DNA of 64,000 bases from Bacteroidota bacterium (GCA_029560415.1 JAKQKY010000057.1:1-64000), one strand, 5' to 3'; positions 43,899 to 54,016 are shown, counted from the first letter of the stretch. Notes: generated by a model not told the origin, from the sequence alone. Made by a program: numbers and translations.

Positions 43899-46172
43899 TT
43901 ATTTTCTATTGGCAAATTCCTTCCTGATGATATTCAACGCAGCTCCCGCTTTAAACCATTCGATCTGTTGCAGGTTGTAGGTATGATTCACCTGGATATG
44001 GTCTGAAGTTCCATCTGCATGATGCAGTACCAGGGCCAGTTTTTTATTTGGTTTAAAATCGGTGAGTCCTACAATATCGATCACATCATCTTCCAAAAAC
44101 TTATCATAATCTGCTTTGTCATCAAAGGTCAACGCCAGCATCCCTTGTTTCTTAAGGTTGGTTTCGTGAATGCGTGCAAATGATTTTACCAAAACGGCTC
44201 TAACACCAAGGTGACGTGGTTCCATAGCCGCATGTTCACGTGAAGAGCCTTCTCCGTAATTTTCATCTCCAACTACCAACGAGCCAATGCCTGCAGCTTT
44301 GTAGGAGCGTTGGGTGGCGGGTACGGGTCCGTACTGGCCAGTGAGTTGATTCTTTACAAAATCTGTTTTTTCATTGAAATAATTCACCGCACCAATCAGC
44401 ATGTTGTTGCTGATGTTATCGAGGTGACCACGGAATTTCAACCATGGACCGGCCATTGAAATATGATCGGTGGTACATTTCCCTTTGGCTTTGATTAAAA
44501 GTCTTAACCCTTTCAAGTCGATGCCTTCCCAGGCCGGGAATGGTTCGAGTATCTGTAGACGTTTGCTTTCCGGTGAAACCAATACCTGCACCTGGCTTCC
44601 ATCTTCTGCCGGGGCCTGGTATCCGGGATCATCTACTGCAAAACCCCGTGGAGGCAATTCGAAGCCTGTTGGAGGATCTAGTTTTACTTTTTCACCTTTA
44701 TCATTCGTAAGCGTATCAGTCAGCGGATTAAAGTTCAACGTTCCGGCAATGGCCATCGCGGTTACGATCTCGGGTGAACCCACAAACGCAAAAGTGTTGG
44801 GGTTGCCATCAGCCCGTTTTGCGAAGTTTCGGTTGAAGCTATGTACGATGGTATTTCTTTCGGCTTTTTCAGCGCCAACTCTTGCCCACATACCAATACA
44901 AGGTCCGCATGCATTGGCGAAAACAGTTGCTCCTATCTTATCAAAAGTATCCAGGAAGCCATCTCTTTCGATGGTAAAACGAACCTGTTCAGATCCTGGC
45001 GTGATGGTAAATTCTGCATTTAATTTCAATCCTTTTTCCCTTACCTGTTCTGCCAGGCTAACTGCACGGCTGATATCTTCATAAGAAGAATTGGTGCAGC
45101 TTCCGATCAATCCTACTTCAATTTTGGTCGGCCAGTTATTTGCTGCAGCAGCTTCTTTCATTTTCGAGATCGGCGTAGCAAGATCTGGCGTGAAAGGTCC
45201 ATTCAGGTGTGGTTCCAGTTCGCTTAAATTGATCTCGATCACCTGGTCGAAATAAGCAGAAGGATTTGCATATACTTCATCATCACCGGTCAGGTGTTCT
45301 TTAATGCTATCTGCGAGTTCAGCAATTTCTTCCCTGCCGGTGGCTTTGAGGTAACGGCTCATGCTGTCGTCGTACCCGAAGGTTGAAGTGGTAGCACCGA
45401 TCTCGGCACCCATATTACAAATAGTGCCTTTACCGGTACAACTCATGTTGATAGCGCCTTCGCCAAAATATTCAACAACTGCACCTGTTCCACCTTTTAC
45501 GGTAAGAATGCCGGCAACTTTTAAGATCACATCTTTTGGGGCTGCCCAGCCACTAAGCTTTCCTGTTAGTTTCACCCCGATGAGTTTGGGCATTTTCAAT
45601 TCCCATGGCAATCCTGCCATAACATCACAGGCATCAGCACCGCCAACACCAATGGCGATCATGCCGAGTCCGCCTGCATTTACCGTATGGCTATCCGTTC
45701 CGATCATCATACCGCCGGGGAATGCATAATTTTCCAATACTACCTGGTGAATGATACCGGCACCCGGCTTCCAGAAGCCGATGCCATATTTATTGGATAC
45801 TGATGCCAGGAAATCGTACACTTCGCTGCTTTCATTTACGGCCCGGCTAAGATCAGTTTTGCTGTTTACTTTGGCTTCGATCAGGTGATCACAATGTACG
45901 GTACTGGGTACGGCAACTGCTGTACGGCCAGACTGCATGAATTGTAATAGGGCCATCTGGGCCGTGGCATCCTGCATGGCTACACGGTCTGGCGCAAAAT
46001 CTACATAAGAATTACCTCTTTCAAAGGTTTCGGTAGCATTGCCCTGCCATAAATGGGCGTATAATATTTTTTCAGTGAGGGTAAGGGCTTTGCCGGTTGC
46101 TTTACGGGCTGCAGTCACTCTTTCGGGGAAATTTGCATAAACCTTTTTGATCATTTCGATGTCGAATGCCAT
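43899..46172 (-). CDS. Aconitate hydratase
   Basis: TCA-cycle enzyme isomerising citrate to isocitrate. The 757 residues fit the mitochondrial-type aconitase lineage. The iron-sulfur ligands are present: [10 protein letters not shown] (one Cys) and [11 protein letters not shown] (two Cys). The substrate-binding [13 protein letters not shown], the [22 protein letters not shown] region and the swivel-domain [19 protein letters not shown] region are intact. It is transcribed alone, with a -7-like box about 110 bases upstream. Confidence 0.96.
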   Translation of the reverse strand: MAFDIEMIKKVYANFPERVTAARKATGKALTLTEKILYAHLWQGNATETFERGNSYVDFAPDRVAMQDATAQMALLQFMQSGRTAVAVPSTVHCDHLIEAKVNSKTDLSRAVNESSEVYDFLASVSNKYGIGFWKPGAGIIHQVVLENYAFPGGMMIGTDSHTVNAGGLGMIAIGVGGADACDVMAGLPWELKMPKLIGVKLTGKLSGWAAPKDVILKVAGILTVKGGTGAVVEYFGEGAINMSCTGKGTICNMGAEIGATTSTFGYDDSMSRYLKATGREEIAELADSIKEHLTGDDEVYANPSAYFDQVIEINLSELEPHLNGPFTPDLATPISKMKEAAAANNWPTKIEVGLIGSCTNSSYEDISRAVSLAEQVREKGLKLNAEFTITPGSEQVRFTIERDGFLDTFDKIGATVFANACGPCIGMWARVGAEKAERNTIVHSFNRNFAKRADGNPNTFAFVGSPEIVTAMAIAGTLNFNPLTDTLTNDKGEKVKLDPPTGFELPPRGFAVDDPGYQAPAEDGSQVQVLVSPESKRLQILEPFPAWEGIDLKGLRLLIKAKGKCTTDHISMAGPWLKFRGHLDNISNNMLIGAVNYFNEKTDFVKNQLTGQYGPVPATQRSYKAAGIGSLVVGDENYGEGSSREHAAMEPRHLGVRAVLVKSFARIHETNLKKQGMLALTFDDKADYDKFLEDDVIDIVGLTDFKPNKKLALVLHHADGTSDHIQVNHTYNLQQIEWFKAGAALNIIRKEFANRK

Positions 46173-46282
46173 AGTACTGATTTGGAGATTTGGAAAAAAG
46201 ATAATTTAAACTGTATATGAACCGATTTGTTTTACAGGATACTGCATAACAGCCTGATTTCTTATACAGATAAATGGTTTTG

Positions 46283-46290
46283 CAAAATTA
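46283..46290 (-). promoter_or_regulatory. Candidate -7 box for aconitase
   Basis: The minus strand reads TAATTTTG, fitting TAnnTTTG. It would give a leader of about 105 bases. No -33 match at the usual distance. Confidence 0.35.
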
Positions 46291-46370
46291 CTGAAATGAA
46301 GGAAGGATTTGTAGAAAAAAAAGGACTAATTTTAATATTAGATTCCATTAACGCTTAATATTTTTACATC

Positions 46371-46592
46371 ATGAATCGATTCAAGCACTTTGTGGAATGG
46401 CATGTTTTCGGCGTTTGTTCTGCCATTGGGGAGAAAGTTGGCATCGCTTCGGCCACGATCCGCAAATACTTCATTTATATTTCCTTTCTCACCATGGGTT
46501 CGCCCCTGATCATTTACCTGTTCGTTGCTTTTTGGATGAATGTAAAAAAATACATCGTCAATGCCCGGAGAAATCCGTTGAGGTATTGGTGA
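46371..46592 (+). CDS. Small PspC-domain membrane protein
   Basis: A 73-residue protein resembling the PspC domain. The N-terminal part has VFGVCSAIGEKVGIASATIRKYFIYIS, which I read as a GVCxGIAE-like motif and a helix. One or two membrane helices cover about residues 37-58, and a basic tail follows. PspC proteins take part in envelope stress sensing in other bacteria. It is small and stands alone here. A heptamer tandem repeat begins 4 bases after the stop. Confidence 0.7.
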   Translation: MNRFKHFVEWHVFGVCSAIGEKVGIASATIRKYFIYISFLTMGSPLIIYLFVAFWMNVKKYIVNARRNPLRYW

Positions 46593-46596
46593 GGCT

Positions 46597-46666
46597 GGAT
46601 GCTGGATACTGGATGCTGGATACGAGATACAGGATGCTAGATACTGGATACTAGATACTGGATAAT
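46597..46666 (+). repeat. Heptanucleotide tandem array, ten units
   Basis: Ten consecutive 7-base units of (G/A)GATRCT type: GGATGCT, GGATACT, GGATGCT, GGATACG, AGATACA, GGATGCT, AGATACT, GGATACT, AGATACT and GGATAAT. It is non-coding, in the spacer after the PspC gene. Confidence 0.92.
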
Positions 46667-46705
46667 TTAAATTTGTTAGTTTATTCTTTCATTGCGGCAT
46701 CTACC

Positions 46706-46747
46706 TTTCTTATTGCTTATTTCTCATTTCTTATTCCTTATTTCACT
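46706..46747 (+). repeat. Heptanucleotide array across the kdsA stop codon
   Basis: Six diverged units of TTTCTTA type: TTTCTTA, TTGCTTA, TTTCTCA, TTTCTTA, TTCCTTA and TTTCACT. The kdsA stop (46738-46740, minus strand) lies within the array. The same heptamer occurs, rotated, at 17104-17137. Confidence 0.8.
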
Positions 46748-47559
46748 GCGCTTCTGAGTTTCACTAATTTTTCCAGCAAAGGTTCGAGTAATTCAAGTTT
46801 AAGCATATTGGCACCATCGCTTTTGGCAACAGCAGGGTTGGGGTGGGTTTCTATGAATAAGCCATCGGCGCCGGTTGCAATGGCCGCTTTGGCAATCGTC
46901 TCGATTAATTGGGGATTTCCGCCGGTTACGCCCGATGTTTGATTGGGCTGTTGCAGGGAGTGTGTACAATCCATGATCACCGGCACATTGATCTCTTTCA
47001 TCCAGGTGATGTTGCGGTAATCTACTACCAGGTCCTGGTAACCAAAAGTATTTCCTCTTTCTATCAGTCCCACTTTCGGGTTGCCGGCCTGTTGTATTTT
47101 TTCTACGGCAAATTTCATCGATGGACCACTTAAAAACTGCCCTTTTTTTACATTCACGATCTTACCGGTTACGGCAGCAGCGTGCAATAGGTCTGTTTGG
47201 CGGCAAAGAAAGGCAGGTATCTGCAGGATGTCTACATAACCCGCAGCGATAGCCGCTTCCAGGGCGGTATGAATATCGGTGGTAACCGGGAGTCCGTATT
47301 GTTCGCCGGTTTTTTTCAGCAATTGCAGCGCTTTTTCATCCCCGATGCCCGTGAATGAACCGGCACTGGTGCGATTAGCCTTGCGGTACGAAGATTTGAA
47401 AATATAGGGTATGCCTAACCGTTTGCAAATAGAGGATACTTTATCGGCTACTTCAAGCACCACTTCTTCGCTTTCTACTACACATGGGCCGGCAATTAAA
47501 AAGAAGTTGCCGGCATCATAGCTTTGTTTGCTGAATAAGTCGGTTAAATATTTTTCCAT
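46738..47559 (-). CDS. kdsA: 3-deoxy-8-phosphooctulonate synthase
   Basis: Condenses arabinose-5-phosphate with PEP to Kdo-8-phosphate for the lipopolysaccharide core. It has 273 residues. AGPCVVESEE has the Cys of the metal-dependent class, and FKSSYRKANRTS, LIERGNTFGY, MDCTHSLQQPN and GLFIETHPNP are typical of the family. The promoter-like box lies four bases from the ATG, so the transcript may be leaderless. The 3' end runs into a heptamer repeat. Confidence 0.95.
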   Translation of the reverse strand: MEKYLTDLFSKQSYDAGNFFLIAGPCVVESEEVVLEVADKVSSICKRLGIPYIFKSSYRKANRTSAGSFTGIGDEKALQLLKKTGEQYGLPVTTDIHTALEAAIAAGYVDILQIPAFLCRQTDLLHAAAVTGKIVNVKKGQFLSGPSMKFAVEKIQQAGNPKVGLIERGNTFGYQDLVVDYRNITWMKEINVPVIMDCTHSLQQPNQTSGVTGGNPQLIETIAKAAIATGADGLFIETHPNPAVAKSDGANMLKLELLEPLLEKLVKLRSAVK

Positions 47560-47563
47560 GCGG

Positions 47564-47571
47564 CAAAATTA
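47564..47571 (-). promoter_or_regulatory. -7 box directly before the kdsA ATG
   Basis: The minus strand reads TAATTTTG, four bases, then ATG at 47559. Transcription would begin at about the A of the ATG. No good -33 is seen. Confidence 0.5.
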
Positions 47572-47620
47572 CAGATATCCTCCAGTTTACTGAAATGCTA
47601 ATTATTATAATGCCGTTAAA

Positions 47621-49978
47621 TTAACGGTTGCTGATAAAAAACACTTTTTTGATCTTGTTATTTTCTATTTGATAAATGGCCGTCGCTTCCAGTGGCTTAT
47701 TCCCAAAGCCTGTCACACTTTCCTTATCGATGATTGTATTGCCCTGTATGATGCGTTCTTTAATTTCGCAATGCAGTTCGGGCACATTGTTGAGGAAAGT
47801 GTATTGTTTGCGCATTTCAGCCTTTCCTTTTGTAACAAGTGTATTCGGGAAATCATATAATTCCACATCATCCGCATAAGGCTCCAGGAAAGCATCAAGG
47901 TTATGTGCATTGTAGGCGTTTAGTTGCCTTTGTACGAGGGCCAGGGGCGTTTCTCTTATCAGTGTATCGGGTTTGATCAAATGGCCTTTGTTGATCACCA
48001 GGCTGATCTGTTCGAGGTTATCCAATGCATCAATGGGATTGGCATTGAGTAATACCATGTCGGCTTTTTTGCCCAAGGCAATGCTGCCTGTTTCTTTTTC
48101 TTTTCCCAGTATGTACGTTGGATTAATGGTAGCTGATTGAATTATCTGCCAGTTACTGATACCCGCTCTTTTCATCAGATTTAATTCAGCCAGCAAAGAA
48201 GTGCCATGTAATGTACCAATATTGCCCGCATCTGTACCCGCAGCAATACGGATACCCGCATCCATCATTTTTTTGAGATTTACCAGGCATATGGAATCCA
48301 GTTTTGAGGCAGATGCTTTATTGGTTTTGATGGAATTTTTATATGCACCGATCAAGGCTGGTTCAGGCAGGTGTTTGAGATCGTACAAAGAACCCAGCTG
48401 TACCTGGTTTGCAAGTCTTAATTCTCTGGATGTAAAATCAAGCTCCTGCCCAAATGTTTTACGATATCCATCATGCACCACTAATGTAGGGCAAAGAATC
48501 ACATTCCTGCTTTTTAATAATTTGATAAAATCATCTGAAACGACCTCATCATCCACGCTATGTACGAGGTAATCACATCCAGCTTCCACCGCCAGTTGTG
48601 CGGTTATTCTTTCTGTTGCATGAACGGCTACTTTGAGATGGTTTTTATGAGCTTCTTCAATGATGGCCCTGGCAACCGGTAAAAATTTCTGTGCAGCCTC
48701 TGCTTTATCGTTTCCATTTGCGATATACCATATTTTAATAAAATCAGGATGATAGGGAAGTTGTTGCTGTACCATTTTTCTGCCTTCTTCTTCGGTTTTC
48801 ACCAGGTTGAATGGCTCATCATTGCCCAGTTTTTTAAAAGCTTCTGGTTCAAAAGAAGTAATCAAAGGCCCCGTCATGTATACAGCAGGTGCATATGTTT
48901 TATTAACGAACTTATCCCTCAATTGTAAAAAATTAGGAGTGGAGCCCACATCAATTACTGAAGTGATGCCTGATTGAACATAGCGTTTCAATACATCCGG
49001 CATGTTTACATGCGTCCATTCAATTTCTTTTTCGAATGGCATGTATTTACGCAGGTTGATGCCATCTGGCCTTGTGTACAATCCACCTGATTGGCTAAAA
49101 TGCACATGTGCATCTGTCATTCCGGGCATCAGGAATTTACCGGCACCATCAATGATAGTTGCATCTGGCGGCAAATTTGCATTGGAAGATTTTGTGCTGA
49201 TGGCACTGATCATATTCCCTGTGATACTAACGGTTACATTGGGAATGAGTTTTTGTTTTTCAACATCAACCAGCGTTACATTCCTGATGATCGTTTTTGC
49301 ATTGGGAGAAATAGTAGCACCTTCTTCAATTTTAATGCCTTCATTTTGTTTTTTTACAGATGCTAGATTTTCTGTAACAGCCATTTGTTTTTTTGCCAAC
49401 GAAACCGTTTTATCAAAAACCTGCCAGAAATTCCATTGTTTAATAAAATCAATGGCATTGTTGAGTGAAATACTGTCGCTGCCTGATACCTCATAGTTTT
49501 TGGCCATTTCTAAATACGTTACTTTTTCTTTTTCTGTATCAGCTTCTTCATAAACACTGCTAGCCTGTTCTCTTCCGGCCTCTGGTAAGGAGTTGAAAAG
49601 GCCGTTGAATTGTAATACAAATTCTTTTGCGTATTCTTTTGCGGGGTCTTTTTGAATGGCCAGCATGGTCATTGAGTGTACACGGTAATGAAAACCCGGA
49701 ACTTTGAAATAGAGCTTATCAAGCTTAGAATGAATATCAAAACTATCCAGTGATTGAATCACCTTTTCAAATTCCTGTTTTGCAAAATAAAAACGGAAAA
49801 GATCGTTATAGTACGCGGCTTTATCATCGTTTCTATAGATAGGAATCACTGCTGCCGCCAATTTGCTCATAGACTGCGGATAGTTGTTGGCTGTTAGATC
49901 TCTTGCCGGAAAATAGATTTTTTGAGTATAGCCAATCCTTGATGATAACAGCAGAAAAAAAACTAGCATTCGTTTCAT
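47621..49978 (-). CDS. Secreted amidohydrolase with N-terminal helical and C-terminal SnoaL-like domains
   Basis: A 785-residue protein in three parts. A signal peptide (ends GYTQ) and a helical ~200-residue region come first. An imidazolonepropionase/prolidase-type amidohydrolase occupies about 228-670, with metal ligands H291/H293 (DAHVHF), K415, H453, H473 and D583 (AAGTDAGN). A SnoaL-like NTF2 fold (about 678-785, LNAYNAHNLDAFLEPYADDV) ends it. Metal ligands look complete, so it should hydrolyse an amide, peptide or cyclic substrate in the periplasm. The combination is unusual. Its 175-bp upstream spacer shows no clear promoter. Confidence 0.82.
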   Translation of the reverse strand: MKRMLVFFLLLSSRIGYTQKIYFPARDLTANNYPQSMSKLAAAVIPIYRNDDKAAYYNDLFRFYFAKQEFEKVIQSLDSFDIHSKLDKLYFKVPGFHYRVHSMTMLAIQKDPAKEYAKEFVLQFNGLFNSLPEAGREQASSVYEEADTEKEKVTYLEMAKNYEVSGSDSISLNNAIDFIKQWNFWQVFDKTVSLAKKQMAVTENLASVKKQNEGIKIEEGATISPNAKTIIRNVTLVDVEKQKLIPNVTVSITGNMISAISTKSSNANLPPDATIIDGAGKFLMPGMTDAHVHFSQSGGLYTRPDGINLRKYMPFEKEIEWTHVNMPDVLKRYVQSGITSVIDVGSTPNFLQLRDKFVNKTYAPAVYMTGPLITSFEPEAFKKLGNDEPFNLVKTEEEGRKMVQQQLPYHPDFIKIWYIANGNDKAEAAQKFLPVARAIIEEAHKNHLKVAVHATERITAQLAVEAGCDYLVHSVDDEVVSDDFIKLLKSRNVILCPTLVVHDGYRKTFGQELDFTSRELRLANQVQLGSLYDLKHLPEPALIGAYKNSIKTNKASASKLDSICLVNLKKMMDAGIRIAAGTDAGNIGTLHGTSLLAELNLMKRAGISNWQIIQSATINPTYILGKEKETGSIALGKKADMVLLNANPIDALDNLEQISLVINKGHLIKPDTLIRETPLALVQRQLNAYNAHNLDAFLEPYADDVELYDFPNTLVTKGKAEMRKQYTFLNNVPELHCEIKERIIQGNTIIDKESVTGFGNKPLEATAIYQIENNKIKKVFFISNR

Positions 49979-50153
49979 ATAGTATCTATTTATGATCTAA
50001 TATAGGATTTATTTCATGCAGCATTAAAAATTAACCCATTATTTTAAAACTATGAAGGAATGGGATGTTGAATGAATGCCTGATTCATCATTGAAAAGTT
50101 CTCATAGTGATTGAAAGGTCGTATCTGCCAGGACTCTTACAAGGGTTCATTAA

Positions 50154-50894
50154 TTATTGCCCGATCAGTTTCAGGAATTCTTCTTTTTTCCTGCGGGAAA
50201 CATCCGCAAAGCGACCATTCTTCATTTCAATTTTACCGCCATCTCCTTTAATATATCGTTTGATGTATTTAAGGTTTATGATGTGTGAGTGATGAGTGCG
50301 AAAAAATTGATCATCGGGTAAAAGCTCTTCAAAATCCTTAAGTGTTTTGCTGGCAAGGAGCTTTGGCTGGCTGTTGAAATAAATGGTAGTATAGTTGCTG
50401 CTTGCTTCAAGTTGAATGATATCCTGCATATCAAAAAACAACAGGCCTTCCAGCGTATGAATGGCCAGTTTTTTTAAACTGGATTTGCTTTGAAGATTTT
50501 GTTCAAGAGCAGATATTTTTTTTTCTGTATCGTTGATATTTTCTTTTTTTATTTTGGATACAGCTTCTTTCAATTCTTCAATGTCGATGGGTTTGAGCAG
50601 GTAATCAAATGCCGCATACCGGATGGCCTTGATGGCATATTGATCGTATGCAGTAGTAAAGATTAAGTGAAATGTTTTTTTAGGGATCCTGTTCAACATG
50701 TCGAAACCGCCCATGCGGGGCATTTCAATATCGAGGAAAACAATGTCCGGATGCAGGCTTTCAATCAGTTGAATGCCTTCCTCCCCATTCCTGGCTTCAC
50801 CCAGCAGGTTCACATCCTTGCAATAATCTTTTAATTTCTGTTTTAGCGCAATACGCCCCATTTGTTCGTCGTCTATGATAATGGCTGTAAGCAT
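50154..50894 (-). CDS. LytTR-type response regulator
   Basis: A 246-residue regulator. The receiver domain has D8/D9, phospho-acceptor D55 (FLDIEMPR) and K101 (LLKPID). The C-terminal LytTR DNA-binding domain (about 140-246) has the LEASSNYTTIYF and FFRTHHSHIINLKYIKRY motifs. Its ATG shares one base with the stop of the upstream kinase gene (TAATG), so the pair is translationally coupled and should act together. Confidence 0.93.
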   Translation of the reverse strand: MLTAIIIDDEQMGRIALKQKLKDYCKDVNLLGEARNGEEGIQLIESLHPDIVFLDIEMPRMGGFDMLNRIPKKTFHLIFTTAYDQYAIKAIRYAAFDYLLKPIDIEELKEAVSKIKKENINDTEKKISALEQNLQSKSSLKKLAIHTLEGLLFFDMQDIIQLEASSNYTTIYFNSQPKLLASKTLKDFEELLPDDQFFRTHHSHIINLKYIKRYIKGDGGKIEMKNGRFADVSRRKKEEFLKLIGQ

Positions 50895-53800
50895 TAAACT
50901 ATTTTTAAAAAGATGGTTACCCTCGTTCCTGCAGGTTTGCCATCAATAAACAAATCGGTTATTTCTACCGAAGGTTCTTTTTCGTTATTATAAAGTTTTA
51001 CCCTGTTGCTGCTCATATCAATTCCGTATGATGTTTTTTCACCTGCATTTGTTTCGCCGTTTTTTGGTCTGCCAACACCATTGTCTTCAATGATGTACTT
51101 AATATGGTTATTTTCCAGGCTCACCGATATCATCAGTTTACCCAGGTCATCTGCCCGGTGCCGGATGCCATGAAGGATAGCATTTTCCACGAAAGGTTGA
51201 ATGATCAATGGAGGAACTTTATAATCTTCCTGTAACAGATCTTCGGCAATCCTGATCTCCGCCTTAAATTTATTTTCGTGGCGTAGTTTTTCCAATTCAA
51301 TGTACAGTTTTAAGGTATCCATATCTTTCGACAGGTTTACCGTATTATGTTTGGTGCTATCCAGGATATTGCGAAGGAGTTTGGCAAATGTATTGAGGTA
51401 AACAGTGGCATGATATTTATCATTGCTCTGTATCAGTGCATCGATGCTATTGATGCAATTAAAAATGAAGTGCGGGTTCATTTGACTGCGCAATGCTTTC
51501 ATCTCCATATCTGCCATCTGCCGCTGAAATGCTGTTTTTATTTTCTCTTCTTTCCTGATAGATTTGAATCTAGAACGAATGATCCAATACAAAAATAAAC
51601 CGGTCAATAAAAGGCAAATCAAAACAAACCAGGTAGTTTCCCAAAAGGGAGGATTGATCCTGATGGCAAAGCTTGTAATATTACCTGCACGATCGCCCTG
51701 TTCTGCTTTAACCTGGAAAAGATACTCTCCCGGCGCAATATTGGTGTATTGAGCATATCTTTTGTTTGCGGCATCTACCCAGCCTTTATCCACGCCCGTT
51801 AGTTGATAATAATAATGAGTTTGTGCAAGGTTGCTGTAATTCAATGCTGAAAATTCGATGCTGAAAAAATTCTCTTTGTAAGAAAGTTCCAGTGTTTTGT
51901 GCTGATCCAGTAGTGAATCAATTGGGATAGGTCTGTCAAAAAGTTTAAAGCCTGTTATTTCCGTTTTGGGTAGGGTTTTATTGACTCCTGCAATATTTGT
52001 GGGATTGAAACTTATTGCTTCCGATGTTGTAAAACTAAGCCATTGGCCATTTTGTAATGGATAAAACCTGTTGGCGCTGAAAGATGAATTAATGATACCA
52101 GGTTCAATTCCAAAAGGGATCACTTTTTTTTCTGCAGGTTTGTATTGATAAATGCCGTAATCATTCGTAATCCAGATATTGCCGGCTATATCTTTTTTTA
52201 TAGCATAAATACTGTTCGACGGAAATCCATCAGATGCATCCAGGTGTGTAAATGACTTTGTTCTTTTATTGAAAAAATTCAACCCGCCATATAGTGTGCT
52301 AATCAGCATTATGCTGTCGTTATACGCTTCAATTCCATTGCATACAGAACCGGAAATGGCAGCCGGGTTGTTTTTCCCGGGTAACCAGGTTTGAACATAG
52401 ATTCTTTTCTGGAGGTCGAATTCATGAAATCCATCCATACTGGTCACCCAACAAGATCTATTGTTATCAATGTATATATCGGTTACGGGTGCCTGCTTTT
52501 TTAATACTTTATTCCATTCTTTTCCGGGAGATAAAAATGCCCCGGTTTTTTTATCCCATTTGATGATCATCCCATTTTGCAAACCCAGCCATATATTTCC
52601 GTATGGATCTTTCGTCATACTACGAATGGTTCGTCCCATCATTTCAGGCGGATGCAGGGTTGTTTCTTTACCTGTTTTCTGATCATATATGAGCAGGTAA
52701 CCATGCTGGCATCCCATCCATATTGAATTTGAATCGGCCTGCAGCATACTCCATACAAAGTTCTTTTCCTTCGGGCCATTAAATATTAACGAATGATGGT
52801 ACCTGAATGAATCATCATATACTGCTATACCGGCGCCCCAGGTTCCGAGGAACAGATCTCCCCGGGGCGTTTGAATAAAACTGAGTATTTCATTTTTTGA
52901 AATGGACGCGGGATTGTTTTCCTCATGTTTAATGACACTGAATGTTTGTTGGTAAGGATTGAAAATACTAATGCCCTTATCGGTTCCGATCCAGATATTT
53001 TCTTCCCTGTCCTGGAAGAGATTGAAAATTTTATAATTATAGTCGATGCCTTCTTTTTTCTTTTCTGTTGCCACGCAGTAATCAAATACATCTTTCTCTT
53101 TATTGTATCGAAGCAACCCGGCATTCTCTGTTCCTATCCAGATGGTTTGATGATCATCTTCCAACATACAGTTGATCAGCAGTCCGGCATCAGCAGGGTT
53201 CCAGCTTCCTTGTTTATTTTTAATGGCTGCCAGTGAGTAGCGGTGTAATTTTTGAGTAGCCTGTTCGTATTGGTAAAACTCATCATCCCACGTGGTGACC
53301 CATATATTCTGCCGGCTATCGATCATTACATGCCTTAAGATATTTTTATTGAACCCATTTTTTTGGAACAATGGATGTTGAGCTGGATTCAAGGTATTGC
53401 CGAAAATGCTCCCGCTGCTCTTTTCAAACATGCATAGTTGTGTGCCCATGGGAGCCCAGTAATTACCGGCACTATCCGTGGCAATGAAATTTTGTTGGCG
53501 GGATTGATCGGGGGTAATGCTAATAATAAAAATGTCTTTATTGTGCGAAAGCCTTTTTACCTGGTCATTGACTTCGAATAACCATGTTTGGTCATTGATA
53601 TCCCTGAATATGGTTGTTTGATAAGGATCGGACTTTATATTTTTACCGCTGTCAAACAGGCTGAATTGCAGTTTGCTTCGATCGAGTTTTTCTACATCTG
53701 TATTTTTCAGGATCCAAAGGGAATTGTTCTTTTTGTCAAAATGTATATCTGCACCACTGGTTAGTCCATGGTATGGACTACTCAGGATATCCGGATAATA

Positions 53801-54016
53801 CTGAAATCGGGTTCCATCATAGCGTTGCAGGCCATTCATGGTGGCGATCCACATATAGCCTTTGGAGTCTTGTGCAAAAGCAACCACCTGGTTGTGGAGT
53901 AAACCATCCGACTGGTTAATGTGCCGGAAGAAATAAGGAAGATTTTCCTGTGCGTTGGTTGGTTGTGCAAGGCATAATACGATCCACGTAAAAATGATAA
54001 AGCAGCGATTGCACAT
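50894..54016 (-). CDS. Propeller-type sensor histidine kinase (LytS-like)
   Basis: A 1040-residue membrane sensor. A signal peptide (ends NAQE) is followed by about fourteen two-component-regulator propeller repeats (for example DSKGYMWIATMNGLQRYDG), forming two periplasmic seven-bladed propellers. A Y_Y_Y domain ends before one membrane helix near residue 800. The cytosolic part is a His_kinase/LytS domain with H849 in MNPHFIFN and a HATPase with EDNGVGRP. No receiver or AraC part is fused, so it is not the one-protein hybrid seen in gut Bacteroides. It signals to the adjacent LytTR regulator. The ligand is unknown. Confidence 0.92.
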   Translation of the reverse strand: MCNRCFIIFTWIVLCLAQPTNAQENLPYFFRHINQSDGLLHNQVVAFAQDSKGYMWIATMNGLQRYDGTRFQYYPDILSSPYHGLTSGADIHFDKKNNSLWILKNTDVEKLDRSKLQFSLFDSGKNIKSDPYQTTIFRDINDQTWLFEVNDQVKRLSHNKDIFIISITPDQSRQQNFIATDSAGNYWAPMGTQLCMFEKSSGSIFGNTLNPAQHPLFQKNGFNKNILRHVMIDSRQNIWVTTWDDEFYQYEQATQKLHRYSLAAIKNKQGSWNPADAGLLINCMLEDDHQTIWIGTENAGLLRYNKEKDVFDYCVATEKKKEGIDYNYKIFNLFQDREENIWIGTDKGISIFNPYQQTFSVIKHEENNPASISKNEILSFIQTPRGDLFLGTWGAGIAVYDDSFRYHHSLIFNGPKEKNFVWSMLQADSNSIWMGCQHGYLLIYDQKTGKETTLHPPEMMGRTIRSMTKDPYGNIWLGLQNGMIIKWDKKTGAFLSPGKEWNKVLKKQAPVTDIYIDNNRSCWVTSMDGFHEFDLQKRIYVQTWLPGKNNPAAISGSVCNGIEAYNDSIMLISTLYGGLNFFNKRTKSFTHLDASDGFPSNSIYAIKKDIAGNIWITNDYGIYQYKPAEKKVIPFGIEPGIINSSFSANRFYPLQNGQWLSFTTSEAISFNPTNIAGVNKTLPKTEITGFKLFDRPIPIDSLLDQHKTLELSYKENFFSIEFSALNYSNLAQTHYYYQLTGVDKGWVDAANKRYAQYTNIAPGEYLFQVKAEQGDRAGNITSFAIRINPPFWETTWFVLICLLLTGLFLYWIIRSRFKSIRKEEKIKTAFQRQMADMEMKALRSQMNPHFIFNCINSIDALIQSNDKYHATVYLNTFAKLLRNILDSTKHNTVNLSKDMDTLKLYIELEKLRHENKFKAEIRIAEDLLQEDYKVPPLIIQPFVENAILHGIRHRADDLGKLMISVSLENNHIKYIIEDNGVGRPKNGETNAGEKTSYGIDMSSNRVKLYNNEKEPSVEITDLFIDGKPAGTRVTIFLKIV

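Noticed and set aside
44470-45084. 204-codon plus-strand frame inside the aconitase gene
   Set aside because: It is antisense to an intact aconitase with all cluster ligands, a typical shadow frame.
46397-46654. Alternative 85-codon frame through pspC and the heptamer array
   Set aside because: It overlaps the PspC frame. Its C-terminal part is only the translated repeat and its start is internal.
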